DNA of 13,661 nt from an uncultured Desulfobulbaceae bacterium (GTDB lineage: Bacteria; Desulfobacterota; Desulfobulbia; Desulfobulbales; BM004): assembly GCA_947258675.1 (NCBI GenBank), contig CAMYJP010000162.1, positions 1-13,661 of the forward strand. The letters run 5' to 3'. Made by a program: the position numbers and the translations under genes. Positions 1 through 7,181 of this stretch are shown here, piece after piece. The first letter of the stretch is position 1. Every line of letters begins with the position of its first letter. Below the pieces are notes generated by a model, which saw nothing but the letters and a program-made list of their open reading frames with translations, had not been told where the DNA came from and made no database searches.

Positions 1-1
1 C

Positions 2-115
2 ACTGGTCAGGACCTCTGGAAGCGATACTCCGAAAAAAAACTCGGTAAACGATATCCCATTGAGGCAACCTACAAAGATAAAAAAATCGGCAAATTCTGG
101 GTAGAACTTCTATAA
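2..115 (+). CDS. 3' end of an unidentified gene (partial)
   Basis: The second reading frame is open from the left edge to a TAA at 113-115 and gives the last 37 residues of a protein that begins outside the window. The tail is rich in lysine and aromatic residues and ends in KFWVELL. The other two frames do not give a comparable open tail. I do not recognise the family. The 193 bases that follow, up to the Sel1-repeat gene, are AT-rich, with no clear terminator and no convincing promoter. Coding status is likely from position and composition, but the product is unknown. Confidence 0.55.
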   Translation, partial: TGQDLWKRYSEKKLGKRYPIEATYKDKKIGKFWVELL

Positions 116-308
116 CGCATTTCATTTCCTAAAATCACCAAGTTCTTCTGTTCGTCTAAATATTTTTACTGCTACAATTCAGCCTGGCCTTAAACCGTGA
201 TATGTATTTAAATGAGGTTAGGCATAAGAAAACTTTCCTTATTCTGAAATTTCCTGCTTTTCATCCATTATTTAAAATATTGTTTGCTAAGCCTTTTAAC
301 GGAAAAAA

Positions 309-2639
309 ATGATATCAAATATGAAATGGCACACCGCCTTTATTACCTTTCTTGTTCTTATTGCTAATTCAGCCTGGGCTGATAGTTTTAACAATCTTTT
401 AGAACAGGCGGAACATGGAGCTGTACAATCTCAACTAAGTGTCGGTAAAGCCTATCTTAATGGTCTAGGTGTATCTCGAGACACTAAAAAAGCCTTCTAT
501 TGGTACCAGAAAGCTGCTGACCAGGGAAACCCTGCTGCTCAGACACGATTAGGCTGGATGTTTGAAAACGGCAAAGGTGTGACTCGGGATTACAAAAAGG
601 CATACGAATGGTATAAAAAAGCTGCGGAACAAGGGTACGCGCAAGGACAAAGACCGCTGGGTGTCTTATATGAACTTGGAAAAGGTGTTAAAAAAGACTC
701 TGCTAAAGCAGCATACTGGTACAAAAAAGCAGCCGAACAAGGGATTGCCAGAGCCCAGGTTAATCTTGGCATTTTATATGAAACAGGATTAGGTGTTGAA
801 AAAGACTACGAGCAGGCGCTTTACTGGTATAGAGAATCAATCAAACGAAACTATGCAAGAGGACAGACACAACTTGGCAGAATGTATGAGTATGGGCATG
901 GTGTTGAAAAGGATCTTAAACAAGCTAAATTCTGGTATGAAAAGGCTGCCGCTCAAAACTATTCCAAGGCCAAGTTTTTTCTCGTAAATCTTAAAAGCAA
1001 AACCCAAAAATCTTCTGAAATTGCAACCAGTAAAACTGATGGGGATAATAAAAAACTGAATGAAGAATTTCTGGATTATTCAGGCAGGTCAGAATACACC
1101 AAAGAAATTACAAATTTACTCCTTGAACAGGAAAAGCCCTTAAAACATTATTTAGCTGCGGCTGAAAAGGGGAATGTTGATGCCCAGAGCGAACTTGGAT
1201 TAAAATACTTTAAAGGGGTTGGCGTTGAAAAAGATTTAACAAAGGCTGCTTATTGGTTTAACAAAGCTGCGGAACAGGGTGATCTTTCCTCACAAAACAA
1301 CCTCGGCCTTATGTATATTAACGGGCTTGGCGTTGAAAAAAATCCAACTGTAGCTGCCAAGTGGCTACAAAAAGCTGCAAAGCAGGGAGATTCTGCCGCA
1401 GAAAATAATCTGGCTATCATGTATATCAATGGAACAGGAGTTGATAAAGACACTAATAAGGCCTTGGAGTTGTTGAAAAGAGCTGCTGGAAAAGGACATA
1501 AGGATGCCCAGTATAATCTGGCATCAATGTATTACAAAGATCCAAGTCTTAATAATGACTATAAGATCATTGTAGAGTTGTTGAAGAAATCGGCTCTGCA
1601 GGGCCATGTGGACGCTCAATACGATCTTGCCTCAATGTTCTACAATGGGCACGGCGTTAAGAAAGACCTGGAAAACTCTGTTTTCTGGTTAAAAAAGGCA
1701 GCCGATCAAGGAGATGATGAAGCAAGCTCTACTTTAAGGATGGTACAAAATGAGCTTGAGGATGCAAGGAAGGCCAGTGCAAAGGTTGACACTGCCCAAC
1801 CTACCAGCACAGATAATACGCTTAACCCTGCTGATGCAGTACCTTCTGCATCACACCTGAATTCCGCTGCTGATCACTTTTATAATGGAAATAAATATGC
1901 ACAGGATGAAAAGTATGATCTTGCTATAAATGAATATAAAAAGGCAATTGAACTTGACCCGGATAATGCCAATACCTACGAAAATCTGGCCATAGTCTAC
2001 ACCCAGTCAGGTGAAAACGAAAAAGCGGTTCAAACCATGCAGATCGCCATTCAGAAAGATCCAGAAGATGCCTTGAAACACGCAACTCTAGGAACCATTT
2101 ATCATGCAAATCAAGATTCAAAAAATGCCTTGAATCAATACATAAAATCCGTCAACCTTAATCCTGGTATCGGCTGGATTTACAACAACATAGCTTTTAT
2201 TTATCTGCAAAAGCAACAGTATAACATTGCCAGGCAAAGCGCGAAACAGGCAGAAGTTTTCGGTTATCCAGACAATGACCTTCTTGCTGAACTTCAAAAA
2301 AGAGGTCCGCAAAATGATAGTCCTGAAGGATTGACAGCCAAAACGGAAAAACATATCAGGCAAATTGTTGTCGCAACAAGGAAAGAGGCGGAAAAGACAC
2401 TGAAACTTTTGCAGGCCGGCGAAGATTTTTCACAAACAGCATCTCAAAAATCCTTGGCCCCTCATTATCGAAACGGGGGATACATAGGTCTTCTTAAAGA
2501 CCAACAAATGAATGCAGAGATAGAAGCTATTCTTAAGAACCTTCCACCATTTATCCCCAGCCCGATAATTAAAACCGCAGAAGGCTTTCATATCTTTCAG
2601 ACCTTTATAGTTGGCCAAACCCTATTAAAAGATCAATAA
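309..2639 (+). CDS. Exported Sel1-repeat / TPR protein with C-terminal parvulin-like (PpiC) domain
   Basis: The 776-residue product starts with a signal peptide (hydrophobic stretch about 8-21, likely cleavage after AWA at 24), so it should work in the periplasm or outer envelope. Two blocks of five 36-residue Sel1-like repeats follow (about 37-216 and 290-470), recognisable by repeated GxGVxKD and AxYWYxKAAEQG motifs. A charged linker of about 70 residues separates them. Four TPRs follow at about 522-660. The last 100 residues match the PPIC-type rotamase (parvulin) pattern: HIRQIVV with His682, then GGYIG at 723-727, then GFHIF with His761. Sel1 and TPR arrays are protein-binding solenoids; parvulins isomerise prolyl bonds in exported proteins. 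I infer a scaffold or chaperone role. Catalytic activity is not certain because the domain is diverged. An alternative start is Met5 (321). The Shine-Dalgarno is weak (ACGGAA just upstream). A terminator follows the gene, so it appears monocistronic. Confidence 0.88.
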   Translation: MISNMKWHTAFITFLVLIANSAWADSFNNLLEQAEHGAVQSQLSVGKAYLNGLGVSRDTKKAFYWYQKAADQGNPAAQTRLGWMFENGKGVTRDYKKAYEWYKKAAEQGYAQGQRPLGVLYELGKGVKKDSAKAAYWYKKAAEQGIARAQVNLGILYETGLGVEKDYEQALYWYRESIKRNYARGQTQLGRMYEYGHGVEKDLKQAKFWYEKAAAQNYSKAKFFLVNLKSKTQKSSEIATSKTDGDNKKLNEEFLDYSGRSEYTKEITNLLLEQEKPLKHYLAAAEKGNVDAQSELGLKYFKGVGVEKDLTKAAYWFNKAAEQGDLSSQNNLGLMYINGLGVEKNPTVAAKWLQKAAKQGDSAAENNLAIMYINGTGVDKDTNKALELLKRAAGKGHKDAQYNLASMYYKDPSLNNDYKIIVELLKKSALQGHVDAQYDLASMFYNGHGVKKDLENSVFWLKKAADQGDDEASSTLRMVQNELEDARKASAKVDTAQPTSTDNTLNPADAVPSASHLNSAADHFYNGNKYAQDEKYDLAINEYKKAIELDPDNANTYENLAIVYTQSGENEKAVQTMQIAIQKDPEDALKHATLGTIYHANQDSKNALNQYIKSVNLNPGIGWIYNNIAFIYLQKQQYNIARQSAKQAEVFGYPDNDLLAELQKRGPQNDSPEGLTAKTEKHIRQIVVATRKEAEKTLKLLQAGEDFSQTASQKSLAPHYRNGGYIGLLKDQQMNAEIEAILKNLPPFIPSPIIKTAEGFHIFQTFIVGQTLLKDQ

Positions 2640-2686
2640 TCAGGCCACATTGTTTTCCGCCAAAATTTGAAGTGGTTCTAAACAAT

Positions 2687-2710
2687 CCACCCTTCAGGGT
2701 GTTTTTCTTT
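2687..2710 (+). terminator. Intrinsic terminator after the Sel1/TPR gene
   Basis: A perfect 5-bp stem CACCC (2688-2692) / GGGTG (2697-2701) with a TTCA loop is followed directly by TTTTTCTTT. It lies 48 bases after the Sel1/TPR stop codon, in the right orientation. The stem is short, so efficiency is uncertain. Confidence 0.6.
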
Positions 2711-2843
2711 GCACCTGAAACTCGTTGTTCTTAATTGCTTGAAAACAGGTAAAAGCCTTGTAATTTAATTTCAAAATACTCTATAACTTGTCTTACTTCC
2801 TGGTATACGTGAATTAAAAATCGTTTTCAAACTTGTATATTTT

Positions 2844-2880
2844 TCTTTCAATTTGAAAGATTTTCTCATATGTATATGGT
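2844..2880 (+). promoter_or_regulatory. Candidate promoter and 17-bp palindrome upstream of the 140-residue gene
   Basis: TCTTTCAA (2844-2851) and TTGAAAGA (2853-2860) form a perfect inverted repeat around one base. A possible -35 TTGAAA (2853-2858) sits in its right arm, and TATGGT lies 16 bases downstream (2875-2880) as a possible -10 with 4 of 6 consensus matches. A dimeric regulator bound to the palindrome would cover the -35. The promoter itself is only fair, and this part of the sequence is very AT-rich, so some symmetry is expected by chance. Confidence 0.35.
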
Positions 2881-2907
2881 AACAATTTCAAGAAGCTCTG
2901 AATTATC

Positions 2908-2921
2908 CTGGTTTAAACCAG
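2908..2921. promoter_or_regulatory. 14-bp perfect palindrome CTGGTTTAAACCAG in the 5' leader
   Basis: A perfect 14-bp palindrome, extendable with one mismatched pair to 18 bp (2906-2923). It lies 15 bases before the Shine-Dalgarno of the 140-residue gene and downstream of its candidate promoter. It could be an operator or a small RNA hairpin near the ribosome-binding site. No known regulator is assigned. Confidence 0.35.
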
Positions 2922-2949
2922 AACTTTAACTCAACTGAGGAGGCCTGCC

Positions 2950-3372
2950 ATGGCCCGTGTATTCCATAGTAACTCAGCAACCGATAAAACTATCCGGGCA
3001 ATCGACAGGAAGCGGGAACAGGAAAGAATGTATATGCTTTCCGCAGTATTTAAAAATGCGGACGAACTGGCGACCAAGCTTGTCCAACGTTTGCTCGATC
3101 ATAATATCATTGAAACCACTTCTGATCAGGCCCTTCGCGAGGTTTTTACAGACCTTCTGCGCAAGCTGTCCAATATGGAAGAATTCGATATTCAGTTTAA
3201 AATTGCTCCCCTTAGAAATATTACCACCGATCCGAATTTTATCAGCTTATATATAACCCAATATATAATTGAAGATCTACTGAACCACCCTAAAGTCCAA
3301 GATGTTTTTGGTGCTGATTTGGATGTATATAAATCTGTCGACTCTGTTTTTTCTGACTTAAGACCCCAGTAA
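2950..3372 (+). CDS. Conserved-looking hypothetical protein, 140 residues
   Basis: The start is well fixed: a perfect AGGAGG at 2938-2943 lies six bases before the ATG. The product is soluble, with no signal peptide or membrane segment. It has a basic N-terminus (repeated KxxRAIDRKREQER-type charges at about 14-26) and looks mostly helical, with short hydrophobic runs such as the ISLYITQYIIEDLL region near 98-111. There are no cysteines and no catalytic motif I can name. I do not recognise the family. It lies between the Sel1/TPR gene, which ends in its own terminator, and the broken radical SAM gene 150 bases downstream. It is probably transcribed from its own promoter. The strong ribosome-binding site suggests real and fairly efficient translation. 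Confidence 0.8.
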   Translation: MARVFHSNSATDKTIRAIDRKREQERMYMLSAVFKNADELATKLVQRLLDHNIIETTSDQALREVFTDLLRKLSNMEEFDIQFKIAPLRNITTDPNFISLYITQYIIEDLLNHPKVQDVFGADLDVYKSVDSVFSDLRPQ

Positions 3373-3522
3373 CCTGCCCTTTTGTTCCGATATTCTATCT
3401 TGGCAGTTTGATTCTGTGTTTTTCTTTCTTCTCTTTTTATAAATATTAAAGGCCTTTCTTATTGATTCCGACTTCTGACTTCTAGCATCCCATAGCTTTC
3501 TGCGGAGTAGTTTTTCCTGTCA

Positions 3523-4789
3523 ATGCAAAAAAAACAAAAAACCCCGACACATCCTGATGCTATACCCTCTATGGTATATGCTGACCAGCGAGGGAATATA
3601 AAAGACTTTCCAGACATGAAGATGGCATGCAGAAGCGGCAATTGGATCGGTCTGCCCGATAAGAAAGATCTGATACCATTGCCGGAAGGTAGTGATCTGT
3701 TCGCTTTACCAGATAGACTGCCGATCGGAATTAACCCCGACAACGGTAAATCTCATATAATTGATTGCGACCCGGAAGGCTCCTGCCCATACTGCGATAT
3801 ATACTGCCGCTTATGAGACCAGGAAAGATGCGACCAACCTGCCTCTTTTTGCCTATACTTCAGTAGGTTGGCACAAGGACAAATTCTGGGTAACAGGATT
3901 CCGCAGTGATAATGATCGCAGGCAGGATGGTGATCAGTTCAACCTGAAAATAATTCGTTCAAGAACATTAAAGAAGCTTAAACAATACAAACACAATCGA
4001 CTTGTTCAGCACTTAGGCAAATGTTGCCTAACATACGGCTGTCCTGCCGCCAGGAATTTTTTCATGGACCGCTGGGAGGCCCCCTTGCCATCTTCACCTG
4101 TATGCAACGCCAACTGCGTTGGATGCATATCACTGCAGCCATCAGGGTGCTGTCCTGCGACCCAGGACCGGATTACATTTATTCCTAAACCGGCTGAAAT
4201 AGCTGAAATTGCAATCCCTCACCTAAATAAAGCTTCCAAGCCCATTGTCAGTTTTGGTCAGGGATGTGAAGGCGAACCACTATTACAAGGTAAAATACTG
4301 GAAAAGGCCATAGCAACGATCCGTTCCAGAACAGTAAAGGGTACCATTAATTTGAACAGTAATTCCAGCTTACCTGGGGTAGTTGAAAAGCTTGCTCATG
4401 CTGGACTTGACAGTATACGAGTAAGCCTGAACAGTGCCAGGCCGGAGTATTATCTGCGATATTATAGACCAAAAGGGTTTTCGTTGGGGAATGTTCTTGA
4501 ATCTATTGCGGTTATGAAAAAACATAATCGTTTTGTTTCCCTTAACTATTTTATTCTTCCTGGTTTTACTGATGATCCTCAGGAATTTGATGCCTTGTGC
4601 GTTTTGATACACACCTGCAACCCTGATCTTATCCAACTTAGAAATCTTAACATGGATCAGGATTGGTATTATAATACTGTATTGCATAAACCCGAATCCA
4701 AACCTCTTGGCATGCGTAATTGGCTTAAAGAACTTAAAAAATTGTTTCCTTCTCTGCGATTCGGGTATTTCAACCCATTTCTACACTGA
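3523..4789 (+). pseudogene. Radical SAM protein gene split by a frameshift
   Basis: Two overlapping frames make up one protein. The first (3523-3816, 97 residues) carries the family N-terminus: a VYADQRGNIKDFPDM segment, then LIPLPEGSDLFALPDRLPIGI. The second (open from before 3761 to 4789) carries the rest: an LPLFAYTSVGW segment, the radical SAM cysteine motif CNANCVGC (CxxxCxxC) that binds a 4Fe-4S cluster, and SFGQGCEGEPLL, GTINLN and DSIRVSLNSARPEYYLRYYRPKG. The family-like residues APAHTAIYTAAYE are read in the second frame before the first frame stops at the TGA 3814-3816. The shift of +1 therefore falls at about 3760-3790. Related full-length radical SAM proteins are known in Desulfobacterota; their substrate is not known to me. 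The ATG at 3523 has a poor Shine-Dalgarno; Met17 (3571) lies where relatives usually begin. The break is either a recent mutation or a sequencing error, because both halves look otherwise intact. Confidence 0.75.
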
Positions 4790-4841
4790 TAGTAATTTTT
4801 ATCCATATTCAAGCAGAAAGAACCCGATCCAGCAAAAATGG

Positions 4842-4889
4842 TTGACCTTTCGACAATTTTTCCCTAGAATCCTAAAAAGGAATGATTCT
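4842..4889 (+). promoter_or_regulatory. perR promoter with overlapping inverted repeat (possible autoregulatory operator)
   Basis: TTGACC (4842-4847), a 17-base spacer and TAGAAT (4865-4870) make a good sigma-70 promoter, with 5 of 6 matches in each hexamer. The inverted repeat AGAATC (4866-4871) / GATTCT (4884-4889) covers the -10 and the expected start of transcription, and a smaller TCCT/AGGA pair lies inside it. Fur-family regulators often repress their own genes by binding AT-rich palindromes over the promoter, so negative autoregulation is a reasonable inference. The match to any known PerR box is not established. Confidence 0.55.
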
Positions 4890-4930
4890 CAAAGGATATA
4901 TGCTGATATATAAAGGAAGGAGAAGAGAAC

Positions 4931-5335
4931 TTGGAAAAACTTGAAAAAACTATGCGGCTCACTAATCAACGCCAGGTAATCCTTGAGGAACTAAGGAAGG
5001 TAAAGACCCACCCAACAGCAGGTGAATTATACGATATGGTACGAAAAAGACTTCCCAGAATTGGCCTGGGTACTGTCTACCGAAACCTGGAGTTGCTGGC
5101 TGACACCGGAATAATCAAAAAGCTCGAAGTTGGGGGTGAACAAAAAAGATTTGATGGGGAGGCAAACCCACACTACCATATCCGCTGTGATAAATGTAGC
5201 CGGGTTGATGATATTCACATTCCTCTTCTCAAAGATCTAGACGGCAAGGCTTCCAGTTGCTGTAGCTATAAAATATTAGGGCATCATATCGAGTTTACCG
5301 GAATTTGTGACTCATGCAGCGAGGCTGTGCAATAA
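4931..5335 (+). CDS. perR: Fur-family transcriptional regulator, PerR type (peroxide sensing)
   Basis: The start is a TTG preceded by GGAAGGAG at 4914-4921. The 134-residue protein has the Fur fold: an N-terminal winged helix (HPTAGELYDMV, then GTVYRNLELLADTGII) and a C-terminal dimerisation domain. Against Bacillus PerR, with a constant offset of ten residues, the regulatory metal ligands are all present: His27, Asp75, His81, His83 and Asp94. The two CxxC pairs of the structural zinc site (Cys86/Cys89 and Cys126/Cys129) are present too. Asp94 in place of the Glu usual in Fur, together with the HYH motif, points to PerR rather than Fur or Zur. In PerR, metal-catalysed oxidation of the His ligands relieves repression of peroxide defence genes. 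No peroxidase or rubrerythrin gene is adjacent, so its targets lie elsewhere. The gene is convergent with tyrS and has its own promoter. PerR identity is inferred from residues and not proven. Confidence 0.88.
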   Translation: MEKLEKTMRLTNQRQVILEELRKVKTHPTAGELYDMVRKRLPRIGLGTVYRNLELLADTGIIKKLEVGGEQKRFDGEANPHYHIRCDKCSRVDDIHIPLLKDLDGKASSCCSYKILGHHIEFTGICDSCSEAVQ

Positions 5336-5480
5336 AAGACAACATTTTGTCAGAAGAATTGTAAAAAGAGTTACAAATCCGACCAATCCTACCCTGCGGA
5401 ACACCTGTAGACTTCCCAAAAACCACTATCTTTCGCTCCCAACATTCATTCGTATGGGAACATTACTAGGGCAGATCAAC

Positions 5481-5580
5481 TAGTTACCATCCGGAAATTG
5501 CCTTTTCGGAGTCTCGTTGCCGAATGGGCAACAATTTATTGTTACCATTCGCAAGAAAAGCGTCTCCGGATGGATACTAA
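5481..5580. repeat. Fold-back repeat copy 1, between perR and tyrS
   Basis: The left end TAGTTACCATCCGGAAA (5481-5497) and the right end TCCGGATGGATACTA (5565-5579) form an imperfect terminal inverted repeat. The inside is also self-complementary: GTTGCCGAATGG...AACAAT pairs imperfectly with ATTGTTACCATTCGCAAG. The element can fold into one long imperfect hairpin of about 100 bases. It lies between convergent genes, and its right end overlaps the tyrS stop codon. It could be a MITE-like or REP-like element that also shapes the 3' ends of both transcripts. No ORF is present. Confidence 0.6.
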
Positions 5581-6794
5581 CTAAATTGCACTTTACAGAA
5601 TCGTCTTTTGCCAATTTTAATGAGAATTTCTTCGGTCGGTGAAATCTTATGATCGGTGTCCACCACTTTGACACCATCCAATGAAACTGCCTGTTGCTTA
5701 ATCAATCGACGCGCTTCCGAGGTAGAAGATACCAGGTCGGTATCCATGAGGAGACGGGGAAGCCAGATATCCTCCTGATCAGATGATAGGTATTTCATGG
5801 GGATATCCTCTGGAAGGCCATGATGTTTAAATACTTTTTCAAAATTTGATTCAGCCTTTTCAGCAGCTTCAAGGTTATGGAATCTGGCAGTTAACTCTCT
5901 AGCCAGTTTCTTTTTAACTTCTTTAGGATGTATAAGCCCATTTTCCATGTCTAGGCTCAGAGTTTCGATTTCGTCAGCACGGAGATCGCTCAGTAAATCG
6001 TAGTAACGAAACATCAGCGTGTCGCTCATGGAAAGCACCTTTCCGTAAATATCATCGGCGGACTCATGAATTCCAATATAGTTACCAAGTGATTTGCTCA
6101 TCTTTTCCACGCCATCGAGCCCCTCAAGCAGGGGCATTGTCAATACGACCTGGGGGGATTGGCCTGCGGAACGCTGCAAGTCACGTCCCATGAGCAGATT
6201 AAACAGTTGATCTGTTCCGCCCAGTTCCACATCTGAATGGAGTGCCACAGAATCATATCCCTGAATGAGGGGATAGAGAAATTCATGGATACTGATAGGC
6301 TTTTCATTTTCAAATCTGACCTTGAAATCTTCCCGTTCAAGCATTCGGGCAACGGTCAACTGTGATGCTAGCTTAATAAAATCATAGGAAGAGAGTTTTC
6401 CCAGCCATTCACTGTTAAAAACTACCTTTGTCCTGCCTGGATCGAGTATTTTAAAAATCTGTGCTTTGTAGGTTTCTGCGTTATTCTTAACATCTTCTTC
6501 AGTAAGTGGTTTTCTTGTCTCCGACTTACCGGTAGGGTCTCCGATCATACCGGTGAAATCACCGATAAGAAAATTGATCTCATGCCCTAAGTCCTGAAAA
6601 TGTTTCATCTTTTGAATCAGAACAGTGTGACCGAGATGCAAGTCAGGAGCCGTTGGGTCAAACCCTGCCTTAATTTTTAGAGGAACACCGGTTTCCTGGG
6701 ATTTTACCAGTTTTTTTCGTAAATCTTCCCTGGAAATGACATCCACTGTTCCCCGTTCGATAATTGCCAGCTGTTCATCTATTGAATATTGCAT
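5577..6794 (-). CDS. tyrS: Tyrosine--tRNA ligase
   Basis: The cytoplasmic class I synthetase charges tRNA-Tyr with tyrosine using ATP. The 405 residues show the HIGH signature as HLGH (53-56) after the GFDPTAPDL segment, then the [11 protein letters not shown] block. The tyrosine-pocket region follows around the [18 protein letters not shown] segment. The second ATP signature KMSKS is at 231-235. An S4-type RNA-binding domain lies at about 340-400 ([19 protein letters not shown]). Length and layout fit the roughly 400-residue TyrRS type. The start is the ATG whose upstream sequence on the minus strand, CAGGTTA, gives a modest Shine-Dalgarno. The last two codons and the TAG stop lie in the end of a repeat element (TTT AGT TAG TATCC...), so the natural C-terminus may have been rewritten by the insertion. 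rny lies upstream on the same strand, about 385 bases away. Confidence 0.97.
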   Translation of the reverse strand: MQYSIDEQLAIIERGTVDVISREDLRKKLVKSQETGVPLKIKAGFDPTAPDLHLGHTVLIQKMKHFQDLGHEINFLIGDFTGMIGDPTGKSETRKPLTEEDVKNNAETYKAQIFKILDPGRTKVVFNSEWLGKLSSYDFIKLASQLTVARMLEREDFKVRFENEKPISIHEFLYPLIQGYDSVALHSDVELGGTDQLFNLLMGRDLQRSAGQSPQVVLTMPLLEGLDGVEKMSKSLGNYIGIHESADDIYGKVLSMSDTLMFRYYDLLSDLRADEIETLSLDMENGLIHPKEVKKKLARELTARFHNLEAAEKAESNFEKVFKHHGLPEDIPMKYLSSDQEDIWLPRLLMDTDLVSSTSEARRLIKQQAVSLDGVKVVDTDHKISPTEEILIKIGKRRFCKVQFS

Positions 6795-6823
6795 ATCTTT
6801 AACCTGACAACTGTATTTCTATT

Positions 6824-7013
6824 TAGTTTCCATCCGGAAACGGCTTTTTTTAGCAAATTCTGCGTCAATCTTCGTAATTGCTTGTGCGACGTACTTAAGT
6901 ACGACTCCGCACAATTGATTGATTTCCTTGACTTTACTAAAAACTGCTCGTTCCTGAATTGGAAACAACTAGTTCCAACATCCGGAACAAAAACAGTTTC
7001 CGGATGATAACTA
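6824..7013. repeat. Fold-back repeat copy 2, upstream of tyrS
   Basis: The left end TAGTTTCCATCCGGAAAC (6824-6841) is repeated in inverted form at the right end GTTTCCGGATGATAACTA (6996-7013), with 16 of 18 bases matching. The 190-base element has a second hairpin at its centre: the perfect palindrome CGTACTTAAGTACG (6890-6903) flanked by TTGTGCG (6882-6888) and CGCACAA (6908-6914). Outside this, GTCAA/TTGAC arms also pair imperfectly. This is the architecture of a small non-autonomous palindromic element (MITE-like). It occupies most of the space between rny and tyrS, so it is either transcribed through or carries the tyrS promoter. No coding sequence is visible in it. Confidence 0.65.
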
Positions 7014-7017
7014 TTTA

Positions 7018-7181
7018 ATGTCCGTCTGGAAACTATTGTTTCCTTTCTGCAGGGATCGGGGGTTTGGAATCAACGGCCAGAAACTAATCACACGATATCA
7101 AACAATTATGCTGGTACCTGATCCCCGGTACCAAGTCCCTGAGACCTCCACCGGAAATTGGGACTTTGGGGATGGATACTA
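7018..7181. repeat. Degenerate fold-back repeat copy 3, at the 3' end of rny
   Basis: The left end contains TCCGTCTGGAAAC (7021-7033), with 11 of 13 matches to TCCATCCGGAAAC of copy 2. The right end GGATGGATACTA (7170-7181) is identical to the end of copy 1. The inside contains two GGTACC sites eight bases apart, and CCGGAAATTG (7151-7160) also found in copy 1. It directly abuts copy 2, so the rny-tyrS gap is nearly all repeat DNA. The element is more diverged than the other two and its limits are approximate. Confidence 0.45.

Noticed and set aside
176..377. AATTCAGCCTGG occurring at 176-187 and 366-377
   Set aside because: One copy lies in the signal peptide codons and one in noncoding DNA, with no further similarity in the flanks; probably chance.
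415..1720. Regular repeats resembling a repeat array
   Set aside because: The 108-base period is coding sequence for 36-residue Sel1 repeats, with diverged DNA and no spacer structure. It is not a CRISPR array.
3814..3816. The TGA that ends the first radical SAM frame read as selenocysteine
   Set aside because: Readthrough in that frame gives no family similarity; the conserved sequence continues in another frame, and there is no SECIS-like hairpin evident.
3760..3816. Programmed +1 frameshifting in the radical SAM gene
   Set aside because: There is no prfB-like slip codon before a stop and no upstream Shine-Dalgarno stimulator, and homology changes frame well before the stop.
5336..5360. 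GACAA/TTGTC hairpin as the perR terminator
   Set aside because: The stem is only five base pairs and no T tract follows.
5362..5379. TTGTAA/TTACAA inverted repeat after perR as a PerR box
   Set aside because: It lies downstream of the gene between convergent genes, not at a promoter, and spacing differs from known PerR boxes.
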